A DNA stretch of 28,615 nucleotides. Origin: Muribaculaceae bacterium. GTDB taxonomy: Bacteria > Bacteroidota > Bacteroidia > Bacteroidales > Muribaculaceae. Shown one piece after another: positions 8,006 to 16,728 of this stretch (position 1 is the first letter of the stretch; every line of letters begins with the position of its first letter). Position numbers and translations under genes: made by a program. Below the pieces are notes generated by a model, which was not told where the DNA came from, ran no database searches, and saw only the letters and a list, made by a program, of their open reading frames with translations. The stretch covers positions 1 to 28,615 of the forward strand of contig JAHHQT010000016.1 in NCBI GenBank assembly GCA_020026215.1, given 5' to 3'.

Positions 8006-8782
8006 CTACAAGTAACCTTTGATGATACCACGTTTTGAATTTTTCACAAACATGACAATTTCATCTCTTTCCTTAGTAGCTGCCAATTCAGCTTCAATGC
8101 GTTCAATAGCGTCTGAATTGTTATAGCCTGACAAATATAGATAACGATAAACTTCTTGGATATCACGAATCTGCTCGTTTGTAAAGTTACGACGACGCAA
8201 ACCTACTGAGTTGATACCTGCGTATGAAATAGGTTCGCGGGCAGCTCTTACGAATGGAGGGATATCCTTGTTTACCAAAGCACCACCCTGCAACATAACG
8301 TGAGCACCGATATGACAGAATTGGTGAATCAAAGCACCACCGCCAATCACAGCAAAATCGTCAATTTCGACTTCTCCTGCAATTTGAGCAGCGTTTGATA
8401 TGATGATATTGTTACCTAATACACAATCGTGAGCAACGTGGGTGTAAGCCATAATCAAGCAGTTGCTACCTACTACAGTTTTACCACGAGATGCAGTACC
8501 ACGATGCACAGTTACACATTCACGCAATGTTGTATTGTCTCCAATGATTGCGAGTGTTTCTTCTCCTTTGAATTTCAAATCTTGTGGAATAGCTCCAATA
8601 ACTGCCCCTGGAAAAATAGTACAATTCTTACCAATTCGGGCACCTTCCATAATTGTAACATTGCTAAGGATACGTGTACCCTCCCCAATTTCTACATTTC
8701 GGTCAATTGTAACAAACGGGTCAATCACCACATTTGATGCAATTTTAGCGTCCGGATGGACATAAGCCAAAGGTTGTTTCAT
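8006..8782 (-). CDS. lpxA: Acyl-ACP--UDP-N-acetylglucosamine O-acyltransferase (LpxA)
   Basis: This cytoplasmic trimeric enzyme of 258 residues performs the first step of lipid A synthesis, moving a 3-hydroxyacyl chain from ACP to UDP-GlcNAc. The N-terminal two thirds consist of left-handed beta-helix hexapeptide repeats (for example VVIDPF, VEIGEG, ARIGKN). The catalytic His is His118 in AYTHVAHDC, equivalent to His125 of E. coli LpxA, and the GAIPQDLKF segment is family specific. A helical C-terminal domain follows residue about 195. Length is close to E. coli LpxA (262). It starts 9 bases after lpxC/fabZ, is the last gene of the operon, and is followed by a strong terminator. Confidence 0.96.
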   Translation of the reverse strand: MKQPLAYVHPDAKIASNVVIDPFVTIDRNVEIGEGTRILSNVTIMEGARIGKNCTIFPGAVIGAIPQDLKFKGEETLAIIGDNTTLRECVTVHRGTASRGKTVVGSNCLIMAYTHVAHDCVLGNNIIISNAAQIAGEVEIDDFAVIGGGALIHQFCHIGAHVMLQGGALVNKDIPPFVRAAREPISYAGINSVGLRRRNFTNEQIRDIQEVYRYLYLSGYNNSDAIERIEAELAATKERDEIVMFVKNSKRGIIKGYL

Positions 8783-8791
8783 ATATTTATA

Positions 8792-10174
8792 TTATTTATT
8801 TTTTATAATCTGGGCCATGAACTCTGCTTCTGAAACGATCTTGTCACCTACAAAAGCATATCCCTTCATATAGGCACAACCACGACGGAGGTCAGTCATA
8901 TAAGATACATGGAAAATCAAAGTGTCTCCAGGAACTACTTTTTGACGGAACTTCACATTGTCAATCTTCATGAAATAAGTTGAGTAACTTTCAGGATCTT
9001 CAACACCGCTCAACACCAAAAGTCCTGCAGTTTGAGCCATTGCTTCAATTTGCAATACACCCGGCATTACTGGTTCTGTTGGGAAGTGACCTTGGAAGAA
9101 TGGTTCATTACCAGAAACGTTCTTTACACCAACGATATACTTTTCTCCTTTTTCGATAATTTTATCCACCAACAAGAATGGGTATCTGTGAGGAAGCAAT
9201 TCACGGATTCTGTTTACGTCCATCAATGGTTCATTGTTTGGATTATAAACAGGAGCTTGAATTTCCTGACGTTTCAATTCACGACGAATCTTCTTAGAGA
9301 ATGTTGTATTGATTGTATGTCCCGGGCAAGTAGCAATGATTCTACCTTGAACACGACGGCCAATCAAAGCGACATCACCTACAACGTCAAGCAATTTATG
9401 GCGTGCAGGCTCGTTCTTGAATACCAATTCGTTATTATTAATGAAACCATATTCTGATACGTGTTTGTGAGGAACATTCATCATATCAGCCAAGTTATCC
9501 AATTCAGCTTGTTCGATTGGTGAATCATAGATAACAATTGCGTTATCCAAATCACCGCCCTTGATAAGTCCGTGTTTAACCAATTCAGCGATTTCACGTA
9601 CAAATACGAATGTACGGCTTGCTGCAATTTCTTTAGGGAATTCTTCCAAAGAATCCATAGTTGCAAATTGGTTTGACAATACGCAAGAATTGAATTCAAT
9701 CATTACATCAACACAGAAATCATCATCTGGAATCACACAGATTGAAGCACCTGTTTTATCGTCTTTAACTACAGTACGTTGTTTAACGACATAAGTCAAT
9801 ACTTCTTCTTTTTGTTCTTCAATGCCAACTTCTTGAATTTTTTCAACGATAAGTTTAGCACTACCGTCAAGGATTGGCATTTCAGGACCGTCCAATTCAA
9901 TCAAACAGTTGTCAACACCCATAGCATACAAAGCTGCCATAGCATGTTCGATAGTTGAAATCTTAACGTCACCGTGAGCGATTACAGTTCCACGACAAGT
10001 CTCAACGACATTTTCAGCAACAGCTTCAACAGGTTCAGAACCTTCAATATCTAATCTTTGGAATTTACGACCAAAGTTATCTGGTGCAGGTTTAAATGTA
10101 GCATTAATTTCCAAACCTGTATGCAACCCTTTACCTTTAAGGGTGAATGAGTTTTTTAACGTACATTGCTTCAT
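8792..10174 (-). CDS. lpxC/fabZ: Bifunctional UDP-3-O-acyl-N-acetylglucosamine deacetylase / 3-hydroxyacyl-ACP dehydratase (LpxC-FabZ)
   Basis: This fusion of 460 residues joins two enzymes. Residues 1 to about 300 are LpxC, the zinc deacetylase that commits to lipid A synthesis: His77 in IEHAMAA, His259 and Asp263 in RHKLLDVVGD as metal ligands, and His286 in CPGH as general acid. After a short linker, residues about 318-460 are FabZ, the dehydratase of fatty acid elongation, with LPHRYPFLLVD, catalytic His363 in FFQGHFP and Glu377 in QIEAMAQ. Both active sites are complete. The two enzymes compete for related 3-hydroxyacyl precursors in other bacteria, and the fusion is a known Bacteroidota trait. 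It starts 9 bases after lpxD. Confidence 0.97.
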   Translation of the reverse strand: MKQCTLKNSFTLKGKGLHTGLEINATFKPAPDNFGRKFQRLDIEGSEPVEAVAENVVETCRGTVIAHGDVKISTIEHAMAALYAMGVDNCLIELDGPEMPILDGSAKLIVEKIQEVGIEEQKEEVLTYVVKQRTVVKDDKTGASICVIPDDDFCVDVMIEFNSCVLSNQFATMDSLEEFPKEIAASRTFVFVREIAELVKHGLIKGGDLDNAIVIYDSPIEQAELDNLADMMNVPHKHVSEYGFINNNELVFKNEPARHKLLDVVGDVALIGRRVQGRIIATCPGHTINTTFSKKIRRELKRQEIQAPVYNPNNEPLMDVNRIRELLPHRYPFLLVDKIIEKGEKYIVGVKNVSGNEPFFQGHFPTEPVMPGVLQIEAMAQTAGLLVLSGVEDPESYSTYFMKIDNVKFRQKVVPGDTLIFHVSYMTDLRRGCAYMKGYAFVGDKIVSEAEFMAQIIKNK

Positions 10175-10183
10175 AATGAATAT

Positions 10184-11212
10184 CTATTTTTTCAAATTAT
10201 TTAATTCCTTTTCTATTTCACGTATAGAATTATACATGTCACCAAGGCGTTTCAAATAAGCCGATTGTTTCATAAACATACGAGCATCCACCGCCGGAGA
10301 ACCAATAATCACCTTACCGTCTCCAGGATTTGCATGAATACCGGATTGAGCACCGATTTGATTATTGTCACCAATGGTGATGTGACCAGCAAATCCCACT
10401 TGACCGCCAATCATATTGTGCTTACCTATCTTGACAGAGCCAGCAATACCGGTTTGTGCTGCAATAACAGTATGTTCACCAATTTCAACATTGTGAGCCA
10501 CCTGAATCAAGTTGTCAAGTTTAACACCTTTCTTCACTACTGTTGCACCCATAGTTGCACGGTCAACTGTAGTATTAGCTCCTATTTCAACATCCTCTTC
10601 GATGATTACGCGACCAATTTGTGCAATTTTTTCATAACTACCGTCCTTCGGAGCAAAACCAAAGCCATCACTACCGATAACCACTCCGGAATGAATAATA
10701 CAGTTATTCTTAATTTCACATCCTTGGTAAACTTTCACACCTGAATACAACAATACATTGTCTCCAATAGTGACATTATCACCAATATAGCATTGAGGAT
10801 AAATTTTTACGTTTTTTCCTATTTTTACATTTTGACCAATATATGCAAATGCGCCCAAATAAATATCATCGGGAACTTCCACTCCTTCAGACACATAAAC
10901 AGGGCTTTCGATACCCTTCTTTTGTGGTTGCATAGCACTAACCATGTTTAAAAGCATGGCCAAAGTAGCATACGGATCTTCCACTTTAATTAATGTGGCT
11001 GAAATTGTTTTTTCCGGTTCAAATTTCTTGTTGACCAAGACCACCGATGCTTTAGTTGTATATATATAATGTGTATATTTAGGATTAGCTAAAAAAGTCA
11101 GTGAACCTTCATGAGCCTCTTCAATCTTCGCATAATTAGTGATTTTAGCTCCTTCATCACCAACGACTTCGCCTTTTACAATTTCTGCTAATTGCTTTGC
11201 TGTTAACTCCAT
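10184..11212 (-). CDS. lpxD: UDP-3-O-acylglucosamine N-acyltransferase (LpxD)
   Basis: This enzyme of 342 residues adds the N-linked acyl chain in the third step of lipid A synthesis. An N-terminal uridine-binding domain (1 to about 100, with GSLTFLANPKY) precedes a long left-handed beta-helix of hexapeptide repeats (about 105-315). The catalytic His lies in IQVAHNVEIG, matching the E. coli motif around His239. A short C-terminal helix follows (KRLGDMYNSIREIEKEL). Family length is 330-350. It is the first gene of the lpxD-lpxC/fabZ-lpxA operon and has its own promoter in the divergent spacer. Confidence 0.96.
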   Translation of the reverse strand: MELTAKQLAEIVKGEVVGDEGAKITNYAKIEEAHEGSLTFLANPKYTHYIYTTKASVVLVNKKFEPEKTISATLIKVEDPYATLAMLLNMVSAMQPQKKGIESPVYVSEGVEVPDDIYLGAFAYIGQNVKIGKNVKIYPQCYIGDNVTIGDNVLLYSGVKVYQGCEIKNNCIIHSGVVIGSDGFGFAPKDGSYEKIAQIGRVIIEEDVEIGANTTVDRATMGATVVKKGVKLDNLIQVAHNVEIGEHTVIAAQTGIAGSVKIGKHNMIGGQVGFAGHITIGDNNQIGAQSGIHANPGDGKVIIGSPAVDARMFMKQSAYLKRLGDMYNSIREIEKELNNLKK

Positions 11213-11237
11213 CTTAACTTAAACGTTTTTAGAATTA

Positions 11238-11269
11238 CAAAATTAAATATTTTTTATATTAAAGTAAAA
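11238..11269 (-). promoter_or_regulatory. Promoter of the lipid A operon
   Basis: On the minus strand TAATTTTG (11238-11245) fits the -7 consensus exactly, with TTTT (11266-11269) 20 bases upstream as a weak -33. The expected start near 11231 leaves a leader of about 20 bases before the lpxD ATG. Confidence 0.5.
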
Positions 11270-11368
11270 TTTATACCCATTAAACGTCATAAAAAATGAA
11301 ATACTGCACACTTTTGCCCCAACGTGCATTCTTTTTTGAGAAAAAAGACGCATATCAATTTTTTTTTG

Positions 11369-11376
11369 TAAATTTG
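11369..11376 (+). promoter_or_regulatory. -7 box for the serine palmitoyltransferase-like gene
   Basis: TAAATTTG is an exact TAnnTTTG match 64 bases upstream of the ATG at 11441. I see no TTTG at 19-21 bases upstream; the nearest one is 30 bases away. Only the -7 element is supported. Confidence 0.4.
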
Positions 11377-11440
11377 TAGCCTGTTATAAAATGAAATTAT
11401 ACAGATAGTTTATAAACATAAAAAACATCTTAAATAAACT

Positions 11441-12625
11441 ATGAAGCTATTACAAGCAAAATTAGCTAAATACGATGAGCCGCAAAAAGCTAAAGCGGCA
11501 GGCATTTATCCTTATTTTAGAGCAATTGCAAGTGAACAAGACACAGAAGTACTTATCAATGGTAAAAAAGTATTGATGTTCGGTTCTAACTGCTACACAG
11601 GTTTGGTAAACCACCCAAAAATCAAAGAAGCTGCCATCAACGCAATTAAGAAATATGGTACAGGCTGTGCCGGTTCTCCTTTCTTGAATGGAACTTTGGA
11701 TATCCACAAACAATTGGAAGCTCGTCTTGCTGCGTATGTTGGCAAAGAAGATGCAATGATTTACTCAACAGGTTTTGAAGTAAACTTGGGTGTTGTCTCT
11801 TGTCTTACTGGTCGTGAGGACTATATTCTATGGGATGAACAAGATCACGCCTCAATCATCGAAGGCCGCAGATTGTCATTCTCAAATTCTCTTAAATACA
11901 AGCACAATGATATGGAGTCGTTAGAAAAACAACTTCAAAAATGTGCTCCAGATAAAGTTAAACTTATCGTAACCGACGGCGTATTCTCAATGGAAGGTGA
12001 CGTTGCAAAACTACCTCAAATTGTAGAATTAGCTAAAAAATACGATGCAACTATCATGGTTGACGAAGCTCATGGTATTGGCGTATTTGGTAAAGGCGGT
12101 CGTGGTACTTGTGACCACTTCGGCGTAACTAAAGACGTTGATTTGATTATGGGTACATTCAGTAAATCTTTCGCTTCATTGGGTGGATTTATTGCTTGTG
12201 ACAAAGAAATCACCAACTACTTGCGTCACCTCTCTCGTTCATATATCTTCACAGCAAGTATCACTCCAGCTTCAACAGCTGCTGTCAATGCTGCTTTGGA
12301 CATTATGGAAAGCGAACCAGAACGTCAACAACACTTGTGGGACTTGACTCACTACGCATTGGAAGGTTTCAAAAACCTTGGTTGCGAAATCGGTCACACA
12401 GAAACTCCAATCATACCTTTGTACATTAGAGACAACAATCTAACATTCACAATCACTCACGATTTGTTTGAAGAAGGTATTTTTGTAAACCCTGTTGTTT
12501 CTCCTGCAGTAGCACCAAACGATACTTTGATCCGATTCAGTCTTATGGCCACTCACACTAAAGAGCAATTAGACTATGCTCTTGAAAAAATCGGCAAAGT
12601 ATTCAAAAAATACAATTTGATTTAA
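11441..12625 (+). CDS. spt: Serine palmitoyltransferase-like alpha-oxoamine synthase
   Basis: This PLP-dependent enzyme of 394 residues belongs to the alpha-oxoamine synthase family, which includes serine palmitoyltransferase, glycine C-acetyltransferase (Kbl) and BioF. The fold-type I signatures are present: His136 in DHASI (cofactor stacking), Asp208 and His211 in DEAHG, and the PLP lysine Lys242 in GTFSKSFAS. Segments such as LKYKHNDM, QLQKC and LIMGTFSKS match the Bacteroides/Porphyromonas sphingolipid enzyme as I remember it better than Kbl. I therefore favour condensation of serine with a fatty acyl-CoA or acyl-ACP to give a 3-ketosphinganine. Kbl remains the main alternative. It is transcribed divergently from the lipid A operon and ends at a strong terminator. 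Confidence 0.82.
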   Translation: MKLLQAKLAKYDEPQKAKAAGIYPYFRAIASEQDTEVLINGKKVLMFGSNCYTGLVNHPKIKEAAINAIKKYGTGCAGSPFLNGTLDIHKQLEARLAAYVGKEDAMIYSTGFEVNLGVVSCLTGREDYILWDEQDHASIIEGRRLSFSNSLKYKHNDMESLEKQLQKCAPDKVKLIVTDGVFSMEGDVAKLPQIVELAKKYDATIMVDEAHGIGVFGKGGRGTCDHFGVTKDVDLIMGTFSKSFASLGGFIACDKEITNYLRHLSRSYIFTASITPASTAAVNAALDIMESEPERQQHLWDLTHYALEGFKNLGCEIGHTETPIIPLYIRDNNLTFTITHDLFEEGIFVNPVVSPAVAPNDTLIRFSLMATHTKEQLDYALEKIGKVFKKYNLI

Positions 12626-12639
12626 GTCAAATCAAATTT

Positions 12640-12673
12640 AAAATAAGGCCAATGAAACCATTGGCCTTATTTT
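12640..12673 (+). terminator. Strong Rho-independent terminator after the spt-like gene
   Basis: A 15-bp perfect stem (12640-12654 with 12659-12673, containing AAGGCCAATG and CATTGGCCTT) closes a 4-base loop (AAAC) and is followed by a T-rich stretch. It begins 14 bases after the stop codon. Confidence 0.92.
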
Positions 12674-12793
12674 CTTTTATACACATCTTTATTACCTATC
12701 TACAACCTATACATTCACATTCTACAACCTTAATATACCGTATATACTGTAAAAAAAGTAAATTAGTAAAAACCTAAATACCTATTATTTAAA

Positions 12794-14515
12794 ATGAGAA
12801 CTTGTTTTAACAGAAAATTTTTATTTTCTATTACAACTTTGCTAGCGTTGTCAGGCACTCAATCGTGCGATTCAAATTATGATCTGTCAAAAGATATCAA
12901 TACCGATATCAATATTGGTGGATGTTTGTATGTACCAGTTGGTCAAACTGATACTTTAACATTATCACGTATCATTGAACTAAATGATGAAATTGGCATA
13001 GACGAAAATGGGAATTATTGTATTGACGAATCAGGCACTATTTCCTTCAATGCTCCATTGGTTAAAACTATCATCATCGACGACATTTCAATTGCACCGA
13101 CCATGGTTAAAGTAAATGCCGGTGAAAGTGGAAGTTTTATTCCTATCGACTACAGAATTAATGATGATGTAGAGTACGATATGCATATCAATTCAACCAT
13201 CGACATTCCAGAAGAGGTCAAAGAATTGCATTCTTTTGAAATTATCCCTATCGATACAGAACTAAACCTCCAATTGGATTTTACCGACAAGACTACTGCA
13301 TCAAAATTAACTGATGTCAAAATCAACCATTTTAAAATTGATTTTCCCGATATTATTCAATTTGATAACAACAACCCAAACTTTGACAATAGCACCAATA
13401 CACTTACCCTCAACACTCCTATTGATGCAACTGCATTGAATAAAGTGAAATTGCATATTTTAGGCATCAAGAATCTACCTAAAATTATCAATAACACTAT
13501 CAATCTTATTGACGTGATACATTGTAAGGGTAACATCTCTGCGACAGCAAAAAATGCTACAGGCGACGAATTGTCATCCATGCAGATTATGACATCTTTC
13601 GTTGTCCCAAATATTGAGATTAAAAAGATTACTGGCAAAATCAATCCAGAAATCAAAGTAGATGCACAAGACATCATTTTCAATGATCTTCCTGAATTAT
13701 TGAAAGACAAGGATACCAAGATTGAATTAAACAGACTTTATTCAAAAATCAGTATTGAGAACCCTTCCGGCATCCCCTTCATTACCAATTTGAACTTCAA
13801 GGCATTTGATGAAATCGGTAATTCCATCAACCAAGAAGTTGATGCATCGTTCAATATTGCAAAAGCGATAGATTACACCACTCCTGTAACTTCTCAATTC
13901 ATTCTTACCAACAACGATGATATTGTTGTTCCTGAAGGATTCACCAAGGTGGTAAACCCTGAATTGACTCAAATTATAGAGACTGTTCCTCATTCTGTAA
14001 AAATCAGCCCAACTGTAACGATTGACCAAAACCAAGAACATTTTTATGAATTGGGAGTTGAGAAATCCACTTCAGCTGAATATAAGGTCCGTATTCCTTT
14101 TGACTTCGGGATAAATTCTCAAATTGCCTATGTAGAATCTTTCAATAATATTCAAAAGGATATTTCCGATATTATTGACTTAATAGAAGAAATACAGTTG
14201 GACTTGGACATCCAAAATATGTTGCCACTTGATTTGGTCATCAATGTTACTCCATTTGATATAGCTGGTAACAAAATGACCGATAGAGTTCACATAGATA
14301 GTAATATTAAAATTGCAGGTTTTAACCAATCTGCAAAAATAGAGAGCAAAATCGTCAACATCAAGGAAATTGTACCAGGCGCATTGACAGAAGTTGACCG
14401 ATTGGAAATCAACATTAAGGGCAAAAGCTCTATGGATAGAATCACCCTTAATCCGTCACAGTACGTTTTAATTTCCCTAAAAGCTAAATTACCTAAAGGT
14501 ATAACTATCAATTAA
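12794..14515 (+). CDS. Secreted lipoprotein-like protein of unknown function, partner of the DUF5723-like barrel
   Basis: I do not recognise an enzymatic family in this 573-residue protein. The signal segment (about 1-24) ends at Cys25 in a weak lipobox (TQSC), followed by DSNYDLSKDI, a start I recall from hypothetical Bacteroides proteins of this kind. The rest is predicted mostly beta: many alternating hydrophobic/polar strands, few Cys, rich in Ile, Asn and Asp. It contains segments like SIENPSGIPFITNLNFKAFD and KVRIPFDFG that suggest repeated beta-sandwich modules (Ig-like or LEA2-like; inference only). It is probably lipid-anchored at the periplasmic or outer face. The next gene starts 10 bases downstream in the same direction, so the two are almost certainly co-transcribed. 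No clear promoter consensus is visible in 12674-12793. Confidence 0.7.
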   Translation: MRTCFNRKFLFSITTLLALSGTQSCDSNYDLSKDINTDINIGGCLYVPVGQTDTLTLSRIIELNDEIGIDENGNYCIDESGTISFNAPLVKTIIIDDISIAPTMVKVNAGESGSFIPIDYRINDDVEYDMHINSTIDIPEEVKELHSFEIIPIDTELNLQLDFTDKTTASKLTDVKINHFKIDFPDIIQFDNNNPNFDNSTNTLTLNTPIDATALNKVKLHILGIKNLPKIINNTINLIDVIHCKGNISATAKNATGDELSSMQIMTSFVVPNIEIKKITGKINPEIKVDAQDIIFNDLPELLKDKDTKIELNRLYSKISIENPSGIPFITNLNFKAFDEIGNSINQEVDASFNIAKAIDYTTPVTSQFILTNNDDIVVPEGFTKVVNPELTQIIETVPHSVKISPTVTIDQNQEHFYELGVEKSTSAEYKVRIPFDFGINSQIAYVESFNNIQKDISDIIDLIEEIQLDLDIQNMLPLDLVINVTPFDIAGNKMTDRVHIDSNIKIAGFNQSAKIESKIVNIKEIVPGALTEVDRLEINIKGKSSMDRITLNPSQYVLISLKAKLPKGITIN

Positions 14516-14525
14516 TATTACTACT

Positions 14526-15815
14526 ATGAAACTAAAATCATATATCTATATCATCGTATTAGCTATTGCATCATTTTCTGCTAATGGGCAAGCCCCTCAT
14601 TCTTCTTATTTCATGGAGAATATGCCGACAAAACATGCATTGAACCCAGCATTAACCCCGGATTTCAACTATGTCAGTATGCCAGCATTGGGAGGAATAC
14701 AAATCGGTCTAAATTCAAACGTGGGACTTGGCACATTCCTTTATCCCATAGGTAACGAAATGGTGACAGCCCTAAACAAAAGCGTTTCCAACGAAGAATT
14801 TCTTGGAAAATTGAAAGACAACAATATCATTGAAAATGATATAAGAATTGGCATTATTTCCTGTGGGTTCAAAGGCATCGGCGGTTACAACACCATTGAG
14901 GTTTCTGCCCGTTCCATTTCAGGAATCTATTTGCCCTACGAATTGTTTGAGTTTGCTAAAATAGGTCAATTAGACACTCCCGACACCAATTACGATATTC
15001 AAGGCATCAACTTTAGCAGTCACAACTTTGCTGAAGTGGCATTGGGCCATTCTCACAAAATCACGGATAAAATCACCATCGGTGCAAAACTTAAGATTCT
15101 TGTCGGTATTCTAAGCGGTGAGGCAGAAATTGAGCGTTTAAATATCCACATGTCACAAGACAAATGGATCATCAAAGAAAATGGTCGTACATTCCTAACA
15201 CCTGGGTTACAGGTTCAATACAAAGAAAATGGTGAAATTGATAATTTCGATACAGGTACATTTGGAGCTGACGGGATGGGGTTCGGTCTTGACTTAGGCG
15301 TCTCTTGGAAATTACTTAATAGCCTAAGACTTTCTGCGTCTGTAACAGACCTTGGCTTTATTTCTTGGGAAGGAGCAGAAGCACTGGTAAGTCCAGACCC
15401 TTTTGAATTCGAAGGCTTTCATCACTTTGGCGCTGAGAAAGACCCTATCACAGGTGATTCTCCATTAAAACAAGAAACAGACCAAATCAAGGAAGACTTG
15501 AGATCTTTGATTCGTTTCGAAAACAATACTGAAGTCAAATCCATGCAGAAATTGGCTACAACTATTAATGTAGGTGCAGAATATGCAATTCTTAGAAACA
15601 AAATTTCATTTGGTTTGCTATCCTCAACAAGAGTTGGAATGCCACACGTTTGGACAGAATTGATGGCGACAGCCAACTTCCGCCCAGCAAGATGGTTCCA
15701 CGCCACAATCAACGGCTCTGTTTCCAACGTAGCTCAATCAGTAGGTTTGATGCTGAACTTCTGTCCTAAAGGATTCAACTTCTTTATTGGCAGTGATTAT
15801 ATTCCTTTTAAATAA
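14526..15815 (+). CDS. DUF5723-like outer-membrane barrel protein, probably cut short by an in-frame stop
   Basis: The open frame is 429 residues. A signal peptide ends at ANG before Gln22 and is followed by the family's opening (YFMENMPTKHALNPALTP). The body is made of amphipathic strands separated by polar loops, as in beta-barrels, with segments such as GFGLDLGVSWKL and LRLSASVTDLGF. The frame stops at TAA (15813-15815) after SDYIPFK. The same frame continues with 27 sense codons that encode another amphipathic strand (VNLAFGMNFTF) before a second TAA at 15897. The expected full protein would be about 457 residues, so the annotated product lacks its last strand. The signal sequence and barrel pattern are seen in the sequence; the family call is from memory. 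Function is unknown. Confidence 0.75.
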   Translation: MKLKSYIYIIVLAIASFSANGQAPHSSYFMENMPTKHALNPALTPDFNYVSMPALGGIQIGLNSNVGLGTFLYPIGNEMVTALNKSVSNEEFLGKLKDNNIIENDIRIGIISCGFKGIGGYNTIEVSARSISGIYLPYELFEFAKIGQLDTPDTNYDIQGINFSSHNFAEVALGHSHKITDKITIGAKLKILVGILSGEAEIERLNIHMSQDKWIIKENGRTFLTPGLQVQYKENGEIDNFDTGTFGADGMGFGLDLGVSWKLLNSLRLSASVTDLGFISWEGAEALVSPDPFEFEGFHHFGAEKDPITGDSPLKQETDQIKEDLRSLIRFENNTEVKSMQKLATTINVGAEYAILRNKISFGLLSSTRVGMPHVWTELMATANFRPARWFHATINGSVSNVAQSVGLMLNFCPKGFNFFIGSDYIPFK

Positions 15816-15899
15816 TCTAAAGAAGGCATACCTTTGAACAGAGCAAAAGTGAACTTGGCTTTTGGAATGAATTTCACGTTCAACCACTGCAAAAAATAA
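15816..15899 (+). pseudogene. In-frame 3' remainder of the DUF5723-like barrel gene
   Basis: Directly after the TAA at 15813-15815 the same frame runs 27 codons to a TAA at 15897-15899. It encodes SKEGIPLNRAK followed by VNLAFGMNFTFNHCKK. The alternating pattern and aromatic end are those of a closing barrel strand. One base change in the first TAA would restore the full gene. The cause may be a nonsense mutation, a sequencing error, or read-through; the sequence alone cannot tell which. Confidence 0.65.
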
Positions 15900-15931
15900 T
15901 AAACATTTAATTTGTTATCGATTTAAAATAA

Positions 15932-15964
15932 AAAAGGCTGTCACCATCTTGGTAACAGCCTTTT
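15932..15964. terminator. Bidirectional terminator between the barrel gene and murU
   Basis: A 10-bp perfect stem (AAAAGGCTGT at 15932-15941, ACAGCCTTTT at 15955-15964), extendable inward by three pairs past one mismatch, is flanked by A-rich sequence on the left and T-rich sequence on the right. It can therefore end transcripts in both directions. It lies between convergent genes. Confidence 0.85.
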
Positions 15965-15982
15965 ATTTTATCGAATTTTCAT

Positions 15983-16726
15983 CTATTTATTCTTTGCCAC
16001 CCATTCTTCAGCCATGCGTAGAGTTTCCATCTTCCCAACATCAAACCAACTGTAGTTTGTTGCTGAATAACATTGAATTTTCAATTTGTCACAAACTGAC
16101 AAATAGTACGGCACAATTGAAAATTTATGTTCAGTGGCATAATTCTGCAATGTATCAAAAATTGTTGGAGAAATCATGTGAATACCGCCAAAAGCAAATT
16201 CCTCATATTTCCCCGGTATATATTCTAAACCTTGCGGTTTCACCTCTCCTGTTGCCTTATTGCACCAACCTTTTAATACCAATTTCTGGTCAAACAATAA
16301 GTAACGCTGGGTTTGACGATGGGCACCCAATAGTGTAACATCCGCATTGTTAGCTTGATGATATTCCACCAATTTCGACAAATCCAAATCCGTAAGAATA
16401 TCTGCATTATGTACTAAGAAAGGTTCATCCCCTTCCAAATATTTTCTAACTTTCAAGATACCACCACCGGTTTCCAACAATTCATCACGTTCGTCACTGA
16501 CAATGATTTTCACCCCGAAATTATCCTTTTCTTTCAAAAAATCAATAATTTGATCGGCAAAGTGATGAACATTGACAATAATTTCATCGAAACCATAACT
16601 AATCAAGTTACGTATAACACGCTCCAACATCGGTACACCACCAACAGGCACCAATGCTTTAGGCATATTATTGGTCAACGGGCGTAATCTTGTACCCAAG
16701 CCTGCAGCAAAAACTAATGCTTTCAT
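15983..16726 (-). CDS. murU: Nucleotidyltransferase, probable N-acetylmuramate-1-phosphate uridylyltransferase (MurU-like)
   Basis: This cytoplasmic sugar-phosphate nucleotidyltransferase has 247 residues. The nucleotide-binding loop is at residues 7-18 (AAGLGTRLRPLT), with Lys24 in the MPKAL segment. The metal/nucleotide segment HNADIL and the LLETGGGI motif (about 84-91) resemble MurU and related uridylyltransferases. MurU makes UDP-MurNAc from MurNAc-1-phosphate in cell wall recycling. The MurU assignment rests on the neighbour: the upstream gene is an AmgK-like kinase that ends just 2 bases before this start, so the two are translationally linked and fit consecutive steps. Other sugar-1-phosphates (GlcNAc-1-P, mannose-1-P) are possible substrates. 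It is followed by a bidirectional terminator. Confidence 0.78.
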   Translation of the reverse strand: MKALVFAAGLGTRLRPLTNNMPKALVPVGGVPMLERVIRNLISYGFDEIIVNVHHFADQIIDFLKEKDNFGVKIIVSDERDELLETGGGILKVRKYLEGDEPFLVHNADILTDLDLSKLVEYHQANNADVTLLGAHRQTQRYLLFDQKLVLKGWCNKATGEVKPQGLEYIPGKYEEFAFGGIHMISPTIFDTLQNYATEHKFSIVPYYLSVCDKLKIQCYSATNYSWFDVGKMETLRMAEEWVAKNK

Positions 16727-16728
16727 GC

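Noticed and set aside
15816..15899. Alternative genetic code or programmed recoding at the DUF5723 TAA
   Set aside because: TAA ends many intact genes here (for example the lepA, nhaA and spt-like genes), and I see no recoding signal. A nonsense mutation or sequence error is simpler.
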